Shown here: one piece after another, positions 15,768 to 24,483 of the stretch | How positions within the stretch are numbered: position 1 is the stretch's first letter | Layout of the letters: the number at the start of each line of letters is the position of its first letter | From: Paenibacillus chibensis | GTDB lineage: Bacteria > Bacillota > Bacilli > Paenibacillales > Paenibacillaceae | NCBI RefSeq assembly: GCF_004001045.1 | Contig: NZ_BIMK01000036.1 | Span: forward strand, 1-64,000 | Direction of reading: 5' to 3' | Length of the DNA stretch: 64,000 nucleotides | Made by a program: the position numbers and the translations under genes | The notes under the pieces: generated by a model | Told to the model about the DNA's origin: nothing | The model's input: the letters and a program-made list of their open reading frames with translations, nothing else | The model's database searches: none

Positions 15768-16121
15768 ATGATGCCAAACATGCGTTACGTGATTTTACAG
15801 TTAAAAGACAAGCTCCAGTATGTGGAGATGCCAGCCGATTATGCTTACCAGCTCAGCGCGCTGAACCTGAGGCTTCATAAGGAAGTCAGCAAGCTTACGG
15901 CCGAAGGGACGCCCGTCCTTCCGCTCGCCGTAGCCGAATGCGACAAGCTCGAGCTGCTTCAGGAGGATGCCGCGATCATCGGCGGACTTGATTACATCAA
16001 CGATCTGGAACGCTCTTTTGCCTCCTTGAACGAAACGAACTATCCGCTGGTATCCCTGCTTACCGAAATCCGTGCCCTGCAGGCCCAGCTGGAGCAATGG
16101 TACGAGGAAGAATTCGCATAA
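15768..16121 (+). CDS. Small conserved-looking protein of unknown function
   Basis: 117 residues from the ATG at 15768, with GGAGGGGGA upstream; a longer start at 15750 lies ahead of that site. It begins MMPNMRYVILQLKDKLQYVEMP and is otherwise predicted helical and acidic, ending in LEQWYEEEFA. No membrane segment, signal or catalytic motif is visible. I do not recognise the family. It is divergent from the SprT-like gene and upstream of cmpA in the same direction. Confidence 0.7.
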   Translation: MMPNMRYVILQLKDKLQYVEMPADYAYQLSALNLRLHKEVSKLTAEGTPVLPLAVAECDKLELLQEDAAIIGGLDYINDLERSFASLNETNYPLVSLLTEIRALQAQLEQWYEEEFA

Positions 16122-16233
16122 CCCGAGCATAAGCGATTTTCTTTATGCCATAAAACGACGTAGACCTGCACGCTTTGGGCTTCTTCCCCATATGCTATCC
16201 ATACATAAGGTTTAGCAAGAGGAGGAGATACCC

Positions 16234-16362
16234 TTGCCGCAATGGCTCTGCAATCAACTGACACGCGCCTTTCGCAAAAAGGACAGACGCCAAATCAAGC
16301 TGCTGAACGATTGCTGGTTCTTTTACCGCAATTCAGCGGGCGAAGGCACGGATCACCCATAA
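16234..16362 (+). CDS. cmpA: Cortex morphogenetic protein CmpA
   Basis: A 42-residue protein with a TTG start at 16234 preceded by GAGGAGGAG. The sequence runs MPQWLCNQLTRAFRKKD and then RQIKLLNDCWFFY, the pattern of the tiny CmpA family. CmpA acts in the mother cell during sporulation, where it restrains cortex assembly until the coat is properly anchored. The place between tex and the SprT gene agrees with B. subtilis. A possible sigma-E -10 like CATACATAA lies at 16200-16208, but no good -35 was found. A strong terminator follows. Confidence 0.82.
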   Translation: MPQWLCNQLTRAFRKKDRRQIKLLNDCWFFYRNSAGEGTDHP

Positions 16363-16396
16363 GCCGGATTTCCAAATCCATAACACGCCCGTACGC

Positions 16397-16433
16397 AAAA
16401 ACCAAGCCGGACATAATGTCCGGCTTGGTTTTT
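16397..16433. terminator. Bidirectional terminator after cmpA
   Basis: A 17-bp near-perfect stem, AAAAACCAAGCCGGACA with TGTCCGGCTTGGTTTTT, with a 3-nt loop and T runs in both directions. It serves cmpA on the plus strand and the DinB gene on the minus strand. Confidence 0.92.
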
Positions 16434-16511
16434 TACATTTTCTCATATAATAGCTTCCCAAGAAATATCTTCACTCCGGCTTCATCTCACCCGAAATGCT
16501 TGCACAGCACC

Positions 16512-16982
16512 CTACGAAAAGCTTCTTGTCGCCGGCCAGGAGCCCTGCAGCTTGCGCAATAACACAATTTGTCCCGTATGGTAAGCATCATGGGTAATCA
16601 AGCTTTGGAAACGCTCCGGTTCTCTCTCCAGTTCGTCCTCCGGCATCCGTTCGAGCTGGCTTCGCAATTGGGCATGGAGCTGTTCGAGCTTTGTCCGCGC
16701 CTCTTCCCATGCCTGCCCGCTGATTTCCGGAATGCGGAATGTTTCTTCGTTGCCGATATGCGCGGGCAGTCCATCCGGGTCCGTCATTCGGCCCAAAATG
16801 CGTTCCTTGTAATACAGCAAATGCTGAACGTTCTCCCAAATGCTGTTCGACGCACCCATTCGAGGCTTCCAAACCGCCTGCTCCAGCGTCACTTCCTTCA
16901 GCGCGGGACCGAGCGGCGGGTACCAATCCTCTTGGTCCATACTGTTATCCCAATATTGCAGCAAAAGCTCCCGGATGTTCAT
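16512..16982 (-). CDS. DinB-family protein
   Basis: 156 residues from the ATG at 16982 with GGAGG 8 nt upstream. A four-helix bundle with the metal-binding histidines of DinB/YfiT proteins: one in VQHLLYYKE and the pair in THDAYHTGQI near the end. Some relatives are thiol-dependent S-transferases, others are DNA-damage inducible; function here is unknown. Convergent with cmpA. Confidence 0.87.
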   Translation of the reverse strand: MNIRELLLQYWDNSMDQEDWYPPLGPALKEVTLEQAVWKPRMGASNSIWENVQHLLYYKERILGRMTDPDGLPAHIGNEETFRIPEISGQAWEEARTKLEQLHAQLRSQLERMPEDELEREPERFQSLITHDAYHTGQIVLLRKLQGSWPATRSFS

Positions 16983-17187
16983 GCCTGTCGCCTCCATTTC
17001 GTTTTGTAACCACTGTAATTAATATTAGGTCGTTACAAACACTCTAACATATTCATTTGGCATAGACAAGAAATTTATTCCAAATCATCCTCCATTCCGT
17101 TCGGAATCCCTTTTCCGATGCTTGGGCAAAAGATAGCAAAAGCCTCGCAGGCTTGCTACAATGCTCATATAGAAAGGATGAACTGCA

Positions 17188-17769
17188 ATGCTTTGGGATG
17201 ACTTCATCAACAGCATGTGGCATGATTGGCGCGGCAGCGGCCGCTCCGAGGATCGGCTCGAACAGGAAAAATGGCTCACCTGGTTCATGAAGCAGGATCG
17301 GGTCTGCGCGGAAGCGTTCCCCACCGAGGAGGAGCGAAATGAAATGCGAAGGCTGCGGCACTTTTTGCTGGACACAGTCCAGCAGATCGTTTCCGGGCAT
17401 GAACCGAACGCAGGCCATATCGAACAGCTCAACCAGTGGATGAATGCGGGACCCGTATACCGCCGCTTGGTCATGACCCAAGAACATGGGCCACAGCTTC
17501 AGGAAATCCCTGTGAACGCCAATTGGACGCAAGTGATGGCCGAAATTTCAGCCTCCTTTGCGTCTACGCTGGCCTGCGGCGAGCTTTCGCGGATCCGCAT
17601 CTGCGGCAATCCGGACTGCCTCTGGGTATATTACGACGATACGCGCAACCGATCCAAGCGGTACTGCGACGATAAAATGTGCGGCAACCTGATGAAGGTC
17701 CGGCGTTTTCGCGCCAGAAAGAAGCAGGAGGCCGCTACTGACGGCTCGGAAACCAATCCCTCGTCCTGA
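17188..17769 (+). CDS. CGNR zinc-finger transcriptional regulator
   Basis: 193 residues. The N-terminal part is helical (ABATE-type domain). The C-terminal 45 residues form the CGNR zinc finger: CGNPDCLWVYYDDTRNRSKR, then YCDDKMCGNLMKVRRFRARK, where CGN is followed by L and not R. Four cysteines are in place for zinc. Family members are predicted stress-linked repressors. AAAGGA lies about 10 nt before the ATG. It is divergent from the DinB gene with a shared upstream region and could control it, but no operator is evident. Confidence 0.88.
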   Translation: MLWDDFINSMWHDWRGSGRSEDRLEQEKWLTWFMKQDRVCAEAFPTEEERNEMRRLRHFLLDTVQQIVSGHEPNAGHIEQLNQWMNAGPVYRRLVMTQEHGPQLQEIPVNANWTQVMAEISASFASTLACGELSRIRICGNPDCLWVYYDDTRNRSKRYCDDKMCGNLMKVRRFRARKKQEAATDGSETNPSS

Positions 17770-17810
17770 TGCTCTTAAATTCATCAAATCATAAGAAAAT
17801 GAACACAACG

Positions 17811-17856
17811 AAACAAGCCCCTGGATCTTCCATTTTTAAAAAGGGGCTTGTTTTGT
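17811..17856 (+). terminator. Terminator of the CGNR regulator gene
   Basis: AAACAAGCCCCT pairs with AGGGGCTTGTTT around a 19-nt loop and ends in T. It is close to the end of tex on the other strand and may work for both. Confidence 0.82.
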
Positions 17857-17893
17857 TATCCGTTGATGCTGCGATAGCGGCTTCGGGCCGGTT

Positions 17894-20104
17894 TTATTGC
17901 TGCTGATCCTTCGGCTGGCGCATCGTAAGCCCGACACGGCCTTTCTTCAAATCCACGTTCAACACCCATACCGTTACGTTATCCCCAACCGACACGACAT
18001 CCATCGGATGCTTCACATAGCCGTCGCTTAGCTGTGAAATATGCACAAGTCCGTCGCTCTTGATGCCGATATCCACGAACGCGCCGAAATCGATCACGTT
18101 GCGGACCGTTCCTTGAAGCTCCATCCCTGGCAGCAAATCTTCGATCTTGAGTACATCCGTCCGGAAAATCGGCAGCGGCAGCTCTTCGCGCGGGTCGCGG
18201 CCCGGACGCTGCAAGCTCTCCAAAATATCACGCAGTGTCGGCACGCCTACCTCCAGCGCCGCGGCCAGCTGCTCCACGGACTGCTGCGCCAGCAGATTCG
18301 CCAGCTCCTGCGTTCCCAGCTTGTCCATGCCGATGCCAAGCTCCTTGAACAAACGGTCTACGACCGGGTAAGATTCCGGGTGGATCGGAGTACGATCCAG
18401 CGGGTTATCCCCATCTGAGATGCGCATGAAGCCGATGCACTGCTCATAGGTTTTGGCGCCGAGGCGCGGCACGCTCTGCAGCTGCTTGCGGCTGTTGAAT
18501 TTCCCGTTCGAATCGCGGTATTTCACGATGTTTTTGGCCAAGGTCGCGTTAACGCCAGCCACATAAGACAGCAGCGACGGAGAAGCCGTATTCACGTCCA
18601 CGCCCACATGGTTAACCGCGGACTCCACCACGGCCTTGAGGCTTTCGTCCAGATGCTTTTGCGATACGTCATGCTGGTATTGTCCGACGCCGATCGCCTT
18701 CGGCTCGATCTTAACCAGCTCTGCCAGCGGGTCCTGTACCCGGCGGGCAATGGAAACCGCGCTGCGTTCCGCCACGTCCAGCTCCGGGAACTCTTCCTGC
18801 GCCAGCTTGGAAGCCGAGTACACGCTCGCTCCGGCTTCGTTGACGATCAGATAAGCTAAATTCAAGTCGCTCAATTCGCCGATGACTTCCGCCACGAATT
18901 GCTCGGTTTCGCGGGAAGCCGTGCCATTGCCGATGACGATCAGCTGAATGCCGTACTTCGTAATAAGCTCGCGGAATTTCTCCGCTGCTTCTTTCCGTTT
19001 GTTGTTCGGCGGTGTCGGATACGTCACGGCCACCTCCAGCAGCTTGCCCGTGTCGTCCACGACGGCCAGCTTACAGCCTGTCCGGTATGCCGGGTCAACG
19101 CCAAGCACGCATCTGCCCTTGACCGGCGGCTGCAAAAGCAAGCTGCGCAGGTTGCCGGAGAAGATCGAGATCGCCTGGTTCTCGCCTTTTTCCGTTAATT
19201 CCGCCCGGATCTCCCGCTCGATGGATGGCGCGATCAGACGCTTGTAGGCATCCTCGATCACGGCCGTCAGAACGTCCTTCACGACAGAAGCTCCTTGGAT
19301 CACCTGGCGCGCCATGAAATGATGAATCGGATCGGCCGATACTTCGAGCCCTACCTTCAGAATATTTTCGCGCTCGCCGCGGTTAATCGCCAGAATCCGG
19401 TGAGGCGGCATCTTTTTGGCCAGCTCCCGGTAGCTGTAGTAGTTTTCATACACCGATTCCTGCTCTGCATCCTTCGCCTCCGAGGTCAGCATCGCATGGT
19501 CCATCGTATAGCGGCGCACCCAGGAACGGATCGTCGCGTCATCCGCCATATTTTCCGCCAAAATATCCATGGCTCCGGCCACAGCATCATCCGTGCTTTC
19601 CACGCCTTTTTCGGCGTCGACGTATTTGGCGGCCTCCTGCCGCAAATCTCCCTGCTTCGGCTGCTCCATGATCCAGTTCGCGAGCGGCTCGAGCCCCTTT
19701 TCCTTGGCCACGCTGGCGCGGGTTTTGCGTTTTTGCCGGTATGGACGGTACAAGTCCTCCACTTCCTGCAGCTTGACCGCTTTCTCGATCGCAGACTTCA
19801 GCTCTCCCGTCAGCTTGCCCTGCTCATCGATGATCCGGATGACTTCCCGCTTGCGCTCCTCGAGGTTCCGCAGGTAGCCTACGCGTTCCTCGATATCCCG
19901 CAGCTGATTTTCATCGAGCTCCCCGGTCATTTCCTTACGGTAACGCGCAATAAAAGGAATTGTATTGCCTTCATCCAAGAGCTCCACCGTCGTGCGGATC
20001 TGCTTGAGCGAAAGCTGCAATTCCTTTGCGGTCTGCTGTATGATGCGTTCCTGTTCCTTGGCTTTCTGTTCTTCCGTGTTCATTTCCATCAGCTTTTCTG
20101 TCAT
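17894..20104 (-). CDS. tex: Tex-family RNA-binding protein
   Basis: 736 residues with the full Tex layout: N-terminal Tex domain (about 15-200), YqgF/RNase H-like domain (about 325-455, starting VLGVDPAYRTGCKLAVVD), helix-hairpin-helix segment (about 490-560, with VNTASPSLLSYVAG) and a C-terminal S1 domain (about 650-725, GTVRNVIDFGAFVDIGIKSD). Tex binds nucleic acid and is linked to transcription; in many bacteria it is highly conserved, and its exact role is still open. GAGGG 8 nt before the ATG. Position near cmpA and the SprT gene matches B. subtilis ydcI. Confidence 0.95.
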   Translation of the reverse strand: MTEKLMEMNTEEQKAKEQERIIQQTAKELQLSLKQIRTTVELLDEGNTIPFIARYRKEMTGELDENQLRDIEERVGYLRNLEERKREVIRIIDEQGKLTGELKSAIEKAVKLQEVEDLYRPYRQKRKTRASVAKEKGLEPLANWIMEQPKQGDLRQEAAKYVDAEKGVESTDDAVAGAMDILAENMADDATIRSWVRRYTMDHAMLTSEAKDAEQESVYENYYSYRELAKKMPPHRILAINRGERENILKVGLEVSADPIHHFMARQVIQGASVVKDVLTAVIEDAYKRLIAPSIEREIRAELTEKGENQAISIFSGNLRSLLLQPPVKGRCVLGVDPAYRTGCKLAVVDDTGKLLEVAVTYPTPPNNKRKEAAEKFRELITKYGIQLIVIGNGTASRETEQFVAEVIGELSDLNLAYLIVNEAGASVYSASKLAQEEFPELDVAERSAVSIARRVQDPLAELVKIEPKAIGVGQYQHDVSQKHLDESLKAVVESAVNHVGVDVNTASPSLLSYVAGVNATLAKNIVKYRDSNGKFNSRKQLQSVPRLGAKTYEQCIGFMRISDGDNPLDRTPIHPESYPVVDRLFKELGIGMDKLGTQELANLLAQQSVEQLAAALEVGVPTLRDILESLQRPGRDPREELPLPIFRTDVLKIEDLLPGMELQGTVRNVIDFGAFVDIGIKSDGLVHISQLSDGYVKHPMDVVSVGDNVTVWVLNVDLKKGRVGLTMRQPKDQQQ

Positions 20105-20371
20105 ATGAAATCCCTCTTTCCCCGTATCAATCGCTTGTTATGCGTGAAAAATGCAAAGTCAGGTATATAACGTTCGTTTATTAGCGTTGTCCATACATTT
20201 CATTTTCGTCATGTAAAATTCCGGTCTCCGCCTCTTTGTATGCGAGGATCGGAGTTCAAGTGAAGGTCTAGATAAATTTAGACGTTATTCTAAAAAGTAA
20301 AGCATGGTTCTTGTATATTATCACAAACTTTTGCCTACATTTCCAGCGGGCATCTTTGGAAGAGGCAAACA
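20105..20371. other. Intergenic region upstream of tex with small hairpins
   Basis: No gene supported. A GC-rich hairpin (CTCCG..CCTC with GAGG..CGGAG) lies near 20227-20254 and a small inverted repeat GTCTA/TAGAC near 20267-20284. They could be terminators or leader elements, but nothing points to one reading. Confidence 0.4.
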
Positions 20372-20587
20372 ATGATGGCAGAAGCTTCTTCTGCGTGCGT
20401 TTTTTCCCCTGATTCCCCTGAAAATATAGCGACCAACTCCAAAAAGCCCTCTCGCGAAATAACCTTACGGGTTCCGTTTCAGGGTGCGAAGAGCGTATTG
20501 GACAAGCGAATTGGCGATGGATATGGCATCGAAATTCACTACGCCAAGGAATGGTTCAACGTTGTCGCCAGCCTTGTGTATGAATGA
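20372..20587 (+). CDS. Weakly supported small ORF
   Basis: A 71-codon reading frame with AGAGG upstream of tandem ATG codons. Its second half (EITLRVPFQGAKSVLDKRIG and on to WFNVVASLVYE) looks more protein-like than the first. I recognise no family. It ends about 68 bp before the lipoprotein gene 20656-21120 and could be a remnant or a real small gene; the evidence is too thin to decide. Confidence 0.25.
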   Translation: MMAEASSACVFSPDSPENIATNSKKPSREITLRVPFQGAKSVLDKRIGDGYGIEIHYAKEWFNVVASLVYE

Positions 20588-20655
20588 TTGAAACTTTTTT
20601 AGAATTAAATACGTTATGTAAAGGCCAGGTAAATTTTGTAACGGGGGCCGCTGCG

Positions 20656-21120
20656 ATGAAAAAATTAATATTTTTTATGGTGTCCGTATCTGTACTGGGG
20701 AGTTTATGGGGTTGTTCCCATCATGATGATGAATCAAGCGCCAAAAGCAAAGCTTATTCATTCGATAAAGCGATCAGCAAAGGCGATGTGGTATATCTAA
20801 GCAAAGTCTACAACGTTGAAAAATTCGATCGTTTCCTCGCTAACCTCGAAAGCAAAAAGGCAGATCGTATTAGAATCACGGGTTATACTGACGAGGGAGA
20901 CCCGATATATAAGGATTTGAAGTACAACGGTGAAGAAATCAGCTACTCCTACGATAATTCAAATGATGCATTTGGTGGTAGCAATAATGGGATACGAACG
21001 GATCGTTGTGCCAACGTGACAAGTGAAGATGTACAGGATGGAACCCAATATACCCTTAGCGGATGTACAAAGAACGATTCTGAAATGAGTTACTTTTTAC
21101 TTCTCGTGACAAAAAAGTGA
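20656..21120 (+). CDS. DUF4362 lipoprotein
   Basis: 154 residues from the ATG at 20656. A signal ends in the lipobox LWGC (Cys about 20). The mature part matches DUF4362: KGDVVYLSKVYNVEKFDRFL, RIRITGYTDEGDPIYKDL, and a cysteine pair in DRCANVT and LSGC that could form a disulfide. Function unknown; secreted and membrane-anchored. The larger lipoprotein at 42612-43508 carries the same domain in its first half. An upstream in-frame ATG at 20584 is not preferred, because the signal peptide would start too late. Confidence 0.85.
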   Translation: MKKLIFFMVSVSVLGSLWGCSHHDDESSAKSKAYSFDKAISKGDVVYLSKVYNVEKFDRFLANLESKKADRIRITGYTDEGDPIYKDLKYNGEEISYSYDNSNDAFGGSNNGIRTDRCANVTSEDVQDGTQYTLSGCTKNDSEMSYFLLLVTKK

Positions 21121-21176
21121 ATCAGGATTATACAACAGCTCGGCTTAACATGACCCTGAATTTTTAATAAAAGAAA

Positions 21177-21217
21177 AAAAAGACCATCCTATTTCCGTGA
21201 AAAGGGATGGTCTTTTT
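21177..21217. terminator. Bidirectional terminator between the DUF4362 and alpha-galactosidase genes
   Basis: AAAAGACCATCC and GGATGGTCTTTT form a 12-bp stem, with A and T runs on the two sides. It lies between converging genes and suits both. Confidence 0.88.
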
Positions 21218-21225
21218 CATTGCCG

Positions 21226-23415
21226 TTATATGCGTTTCAATCGAATCAGCTCACTGTGGAAATCCCCGCGCTGCTCCCCGATGGAAATCCCCGCGTACAT
21301 CAAAGCATCGCCTCCATAGATGCCTTCTTTTCCATGGATCGAATAATCTGCGCCCGCATCCAGCCCCTTCAGCTTCAGACGGCTTAGCGGCGCATTAGAC
21401 TCGGACAGCACGCGGAAATAGAATACGGCTGCTTCGCTGCCGTCCTCCGCCACGAACATCCAGGCTGTTTCATTACCTTCAAAGGGGCTCAGCAGACGAT
21501 AATGAAGACCGAACTGCACAAGGCCGCGAATCTCCTTATACAAGGCGACTTGCTGCTTGACCTGCTCTTTCTCCTCATCGCTAAAGCGCGTCAAATCCAG
21601 CTCGTACCCGAAGTTGCCCGACATCGCGACCAAACCGCGCATATCCAGCGGCGTCGTGCGGTTCACCTGATGGTTCGGAACCGCGGAGACATGCGAGCCC
21701 ATCGAGCTCACCGGGTACACAATGCTGGTGCCGTACTGGATGCGAAGGCGTGATACGGCATCCGTATTGTCGCTCGTCCACGTCTGCGGCATGTAATACA
21801 GCATTCCCGGATCGAAGCGTCCGCCGCCGCCCGAGCAGCTTTCAAACAGAATATGCGGAAAAGCGGATGTGATCCGTTCCATGACATCATACAATCCTAG
21901 CATATAGCGGTGCGCGGTCTCCCGCTGCCGCTGCGGCGGCAGCAATGCCGAGCCGATCTCCGTCATATTGCGGTTCATGTCCCATTTCACGTACGTAATC
22001 GGCGCGCTGCCCAGCACTTCGCTGATCATGCGCACGATCTCGTCCCGGACATCCTGACGAGAAAAGTCAAGGATCAGCTGCTGCCTGCCCTCCGTGCGTC
22101 GGCGTCCGGGAACATGCAGGCACCAGTCCGGATGCTGGCGGTAAAGGTCGCTGTCCGGCGAAACCATCTCCGGTTCGAACCATAAACCGAACTGCATGCC
22201 GAGATGGTTAACCCTGTGCACGAGGTCATCCAAGCCGGCAGGCAGCTTGTTCAGATCGACCTTCCAGTCGCCAAGCGAGGAATCATCGCGGTCGCGATGC
22301 CCAAACCAGCCGTCGTCCAACACGAACAGCTCAATCCCGAGCTCCTGGCCGGCTTTTGCAATGTTCTCGATTTTCTCCGCGTTAAAATTAAAATACGTCG
22401 CTTCCCAGTTATTCACGAGAACCGGGCGCTCCTGATCGCGGAACCGTCCCCGCGCAAGACGCTCGCGATAGAGCTTATGGTAGATGCGGGACATGCCGCC
22501 CAGTCCTTCCGCAGAATAAACCATCACCGTTTCCGGTGTTTGAAAGCTCTCCCCGGGTTCCAGCAGCCACTCAAAATCAAACGGATTGATGCCGATCGAC
22601 AGCCGGGCCGTCCGGAACTGATCTACCTCGGCCTGCGCGATGAAGCTGCCGCTGTAAACCAAGCTGAAGCCATACACTTCCCCCTGGTCCTCGTCCGCCC
22701 CCGGCGACAACAGCGCGGCAAACGGATTCTGCTGATGGCTGCTCGCGCCCCGGCGGCTTTCCACGCCCTGCATGCCATAGGCAAGCGGACGGCGCACAAT
22801 ATCCCTCTCCCGCGTCCAGGCGCCGGACAGCTGCAGCCATTCGTAATCCATATGCGGAAAATCGACGCTGGCGCTCAGCGCTCTCAGAAGCTCCACGTTA
22901 TTCCCGCTGTCATTGACGATGCGCATCGAACGCGTCATGGCATCATGATCCTCCAGCACCGTGTAGACCAGTTCGACGTGGAGCCCCGAAGCAAGGTCCT
23001 GCAGATGGACTAGCAGGGTCTCCGCTTCGCTTTCCCGTTCCACATAAACCGACGGCAGCCCCTCAAGACCGGGCTTGCCCTGCTGCACGCGATGCGAGAC
23101 GTACTTAAATTCCGTGATGGTCGTGCCGTCTGGCAGCTTCACCTGCAGCATTGGCGTGCGGTAATCGCTCGTACCGTATACCGGAAGCTCCTGCGGCAGC
23201 GTATCCAGCGAAATGCTGCGGTCTTCCGGCAGCGGAGTCGGGCTGAACGAACAGCGCTCCTGCGTGACCAGCAGCCAGCTGAGATCGCTCGCACGCAGCC
23301 TTTTCCCGTAATACAAATGTGCCGCATAGCCCGAAGGCAGAATCTGAAATACATAGCTTGCGCCTTTGGTTTGCAAATGGAACAGCTGCTGTCTGGAATC
23401 AACATGAATACCCAT
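21226..23415 (-). CDS. Alpha-galactosidase, glycoside hydrolase family 36
   Basis: 729 residues, the usual length for GH36. An N-terminal beta-sandwich (about 1-330) precedes the catalytic barrel. The nucleophile Asp is in YVKWDMNR (about residue 478) and the acid/base Asp in SCSGGGGRFDPGM (about 535-540). It releases terminal alpha-galactose from raffinose-type sugars or galactomannan side chains. No signal peptide, so it acts in the cytosol on imported oligosaccharides. GGAGGG lies 5 nt before the ATG. No sugar transporter is adjacent, so its substrate supply must be encoded elsewhere. Confidence 0.95.
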   Translation of the reverse strand: MGIHVDSRQQLFHLQTKGASYVFQILPSGYAAHLYYGKRLRASDLSWLLVTQERCSFSPTPLPEDRSISLDTLPQELPVYGTSDYRTPMLQVKLPDGTTITEFKYVSHRVQQGKPGLEGLPSVYVERESEAETLLVHLQDLASGLHVELVYTVLEDHDAMTRSMRIVNDSGNNVELLRALSASVDFPHMDYEWLQLSGAWTRERDIVRRPLAYGMQGVESRRGASSHQQNPFAALLSPGADEDQGEVYGFSLVYSGSFIAQAEVDQFRTARLSIGINPFDFEWLLEPGESFQTPETVMVYSAEGLGGMSRIYHKLYRERLARGRFRDQERPVLVNNWEATYFNFNAEKIENIAKAGQELGIELFVLDDGWFGHRDRDDSSLGDWKVDLNKLPAGLDDLVHRVNHLGMQFGLWFEPEMVSPDSDLYRQHPDWCLHVPGRRRTEGRQQLILDFSRQDVRDEIVRMISEVLGSAPITYVKWDMNRNMTEIGSALLPPQRQRETAHRYMLGLYDVMERITSAFPHILFESCSGGGGRFDPGMLYYMPQTWTSDNTDAVSRLRIQYGTSIVYPVSSMGSHVSAVPNHQVNRTTPLDMRGLVAMSGNFGYELDLTRFSDEEKEQVKQQVALYKEIRGLVQFGLHYRLLSPFEGNETAWMFVAEDGSEAAVFYFRVLSESNAPLSRLKLKGLDAGADYSIHGKEGIYGGDALMYAGISIGEQRGDFHSELIRLKRI

Positions 23416-23581
23416 ATATCCCTCCGTAGCTTAAGCGGGCTTGCCTTGTAGCCGGTCTTTCCCGGCCTTGTCCGCTCTTTATTTGATACTTCAAAGGTAC
23501 ATGGATCATCTGCCTTACACAATGGACTTATGTGACATGTTATGGGGAAACAAGCGCAAAGCCCGCGGGTACAAAAATGAA

Positions 23582-23612
23582 CAAAAGGCGAGCCCGCAGG
23601 GGCACGCCTTTT
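23582..23612 (-). terminator. Terminator of the alr-ndoAI-ndoA unit
   Basis: AAAAGGCG and CGCCTTTT pair around a GC-rich loop, 16 bp past the ndoA stop. Confidence 0.75.
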
Positions 23613-23627
23613 GGTTTGCACGTTAAG

Positions 23628-23978
23628 TTAAAAGTCGATCAAGCTCAGACTGATCTGCAGGGAATCATCCACCTTTTTCATCGTTTCCTCGTCAAGATGT
23701 GTGATTTTGTCTGTCAGTCTCTGCTTATCAATGGTTCGGATTTGCTCCAGCAATATCACAGAGTCCCTGTCAAAGCCATGCGAAGCCGCATCGATTTCCA
23801 CATGCGTCGGCAGTTTGGCTTTTTGAATCTGGGCCGTAATAGCCGCTACGATCACCGTAGGGCTAAAACGGTTGCCGATATCATTCTGGATGATCAGCAC
23901 CGGTCTCACTCCACCTTGTTCAGAACCGACAACGGGTGAAAGATCCGCAAAAAAAACGTCGCCGCGTTTTACGATCAA
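23628..23978 (-). CDS. ndoA: EndoA mRNA interferase toxin (MazF family)
   Basis: 116 residues, almost identical in its conserved core to B. subtilis EndoA (MIVKRGDVFFADLSPVVGSE). It cuts mRNA at short sequence motifs such as UACAU. The catalytic residues Arg25 and Thr48 of the family are present. The start is TTG at 23978, with GGGGTG 6 nt upstream. It follows the antitoxin gene by 3 bp and is the last gene of the alr operon, as in B. subtilis. Confidence 0.96.
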   Translation of the reverse strand: MIVKRGDVFFADLSPVVGSEQGGVRPVLIIQNDIGNRFSPTVIVAAITAQIQKAKLPTHVEIDAASHGFDRDSVILLEQIRTIDKQRLTDKITHLDEETMKKVDDSLQISLSLIDF

Positions 23979-23981
23979 TGT

Positions 23982-24254
23982 TTACACCCCGCTCACTAAG
24001 CGGCCTAGAGTGCTGTCTGCATCTTCCTCCGCATGAAACGCTTCAGAAGCCATGGTTAAATTGATTTTGGCCATTTCCATATAGCCGCGCTGCATGGACT
24101 CCCGGATATATCGTTTCTTCCGTTCAAGCAAATACAGCTTCATGGCCTGCCTGATAAGTTCACTGCGGTTGGAATTCTCCATAGCAACGATGCCATCCAC
24201 TTCCTGCAAAAGATGATCCGGCAAGCTGATCATAATCCTCTTGGTATTCTGCAT
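23982..24254 (-). CDS. ndoAI: EndoAI antitoxin, ribbon-helix-helix protein
   Basis: 90 residues from the ATG at 24254, with AAAGGTGG upstream. The N-terminus (MQNTKRIMISLPDHLLQEVD) is a ribbon-helix-helix DNA-binding fold, and the acidic helical C-terminus (ASEAFHAEEDADSTLGRLVSGV) blocks the toxin active site in the known complex. A longer start to 24320 is possible but has no ribosome site. It lies between alr and ndoA, as expected. Confidence 0.93.
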   Translation of the reverse strand: MQNTKRIMISLPDHLLQEVDGIVAMENSNRSELIRQAMKLYLLERKKRYIRESMQRGYMEMAKINLTMASEAFHAEEDADSTLGRLVSGV

Positions 24255-24483
24255 ATTAGCCACCTTTTCTTCCACCCCCACAACCTTCACACCCTTGTGC
24301 ACCAGTATAACTTTATTCAAGGAAATTTATACAAAGGAATATATATGCCGAAGGTATATCAGGTATGCTGCATTCCATTATAAACTACAGTCGGCATTTC
24401 CGTACAGACAATCTCGTCACAATTGTATATTCGAGACGCATGCAAGTTATTCCTTCTTCCCCTAACAAAAGGTTAAGTCCGGT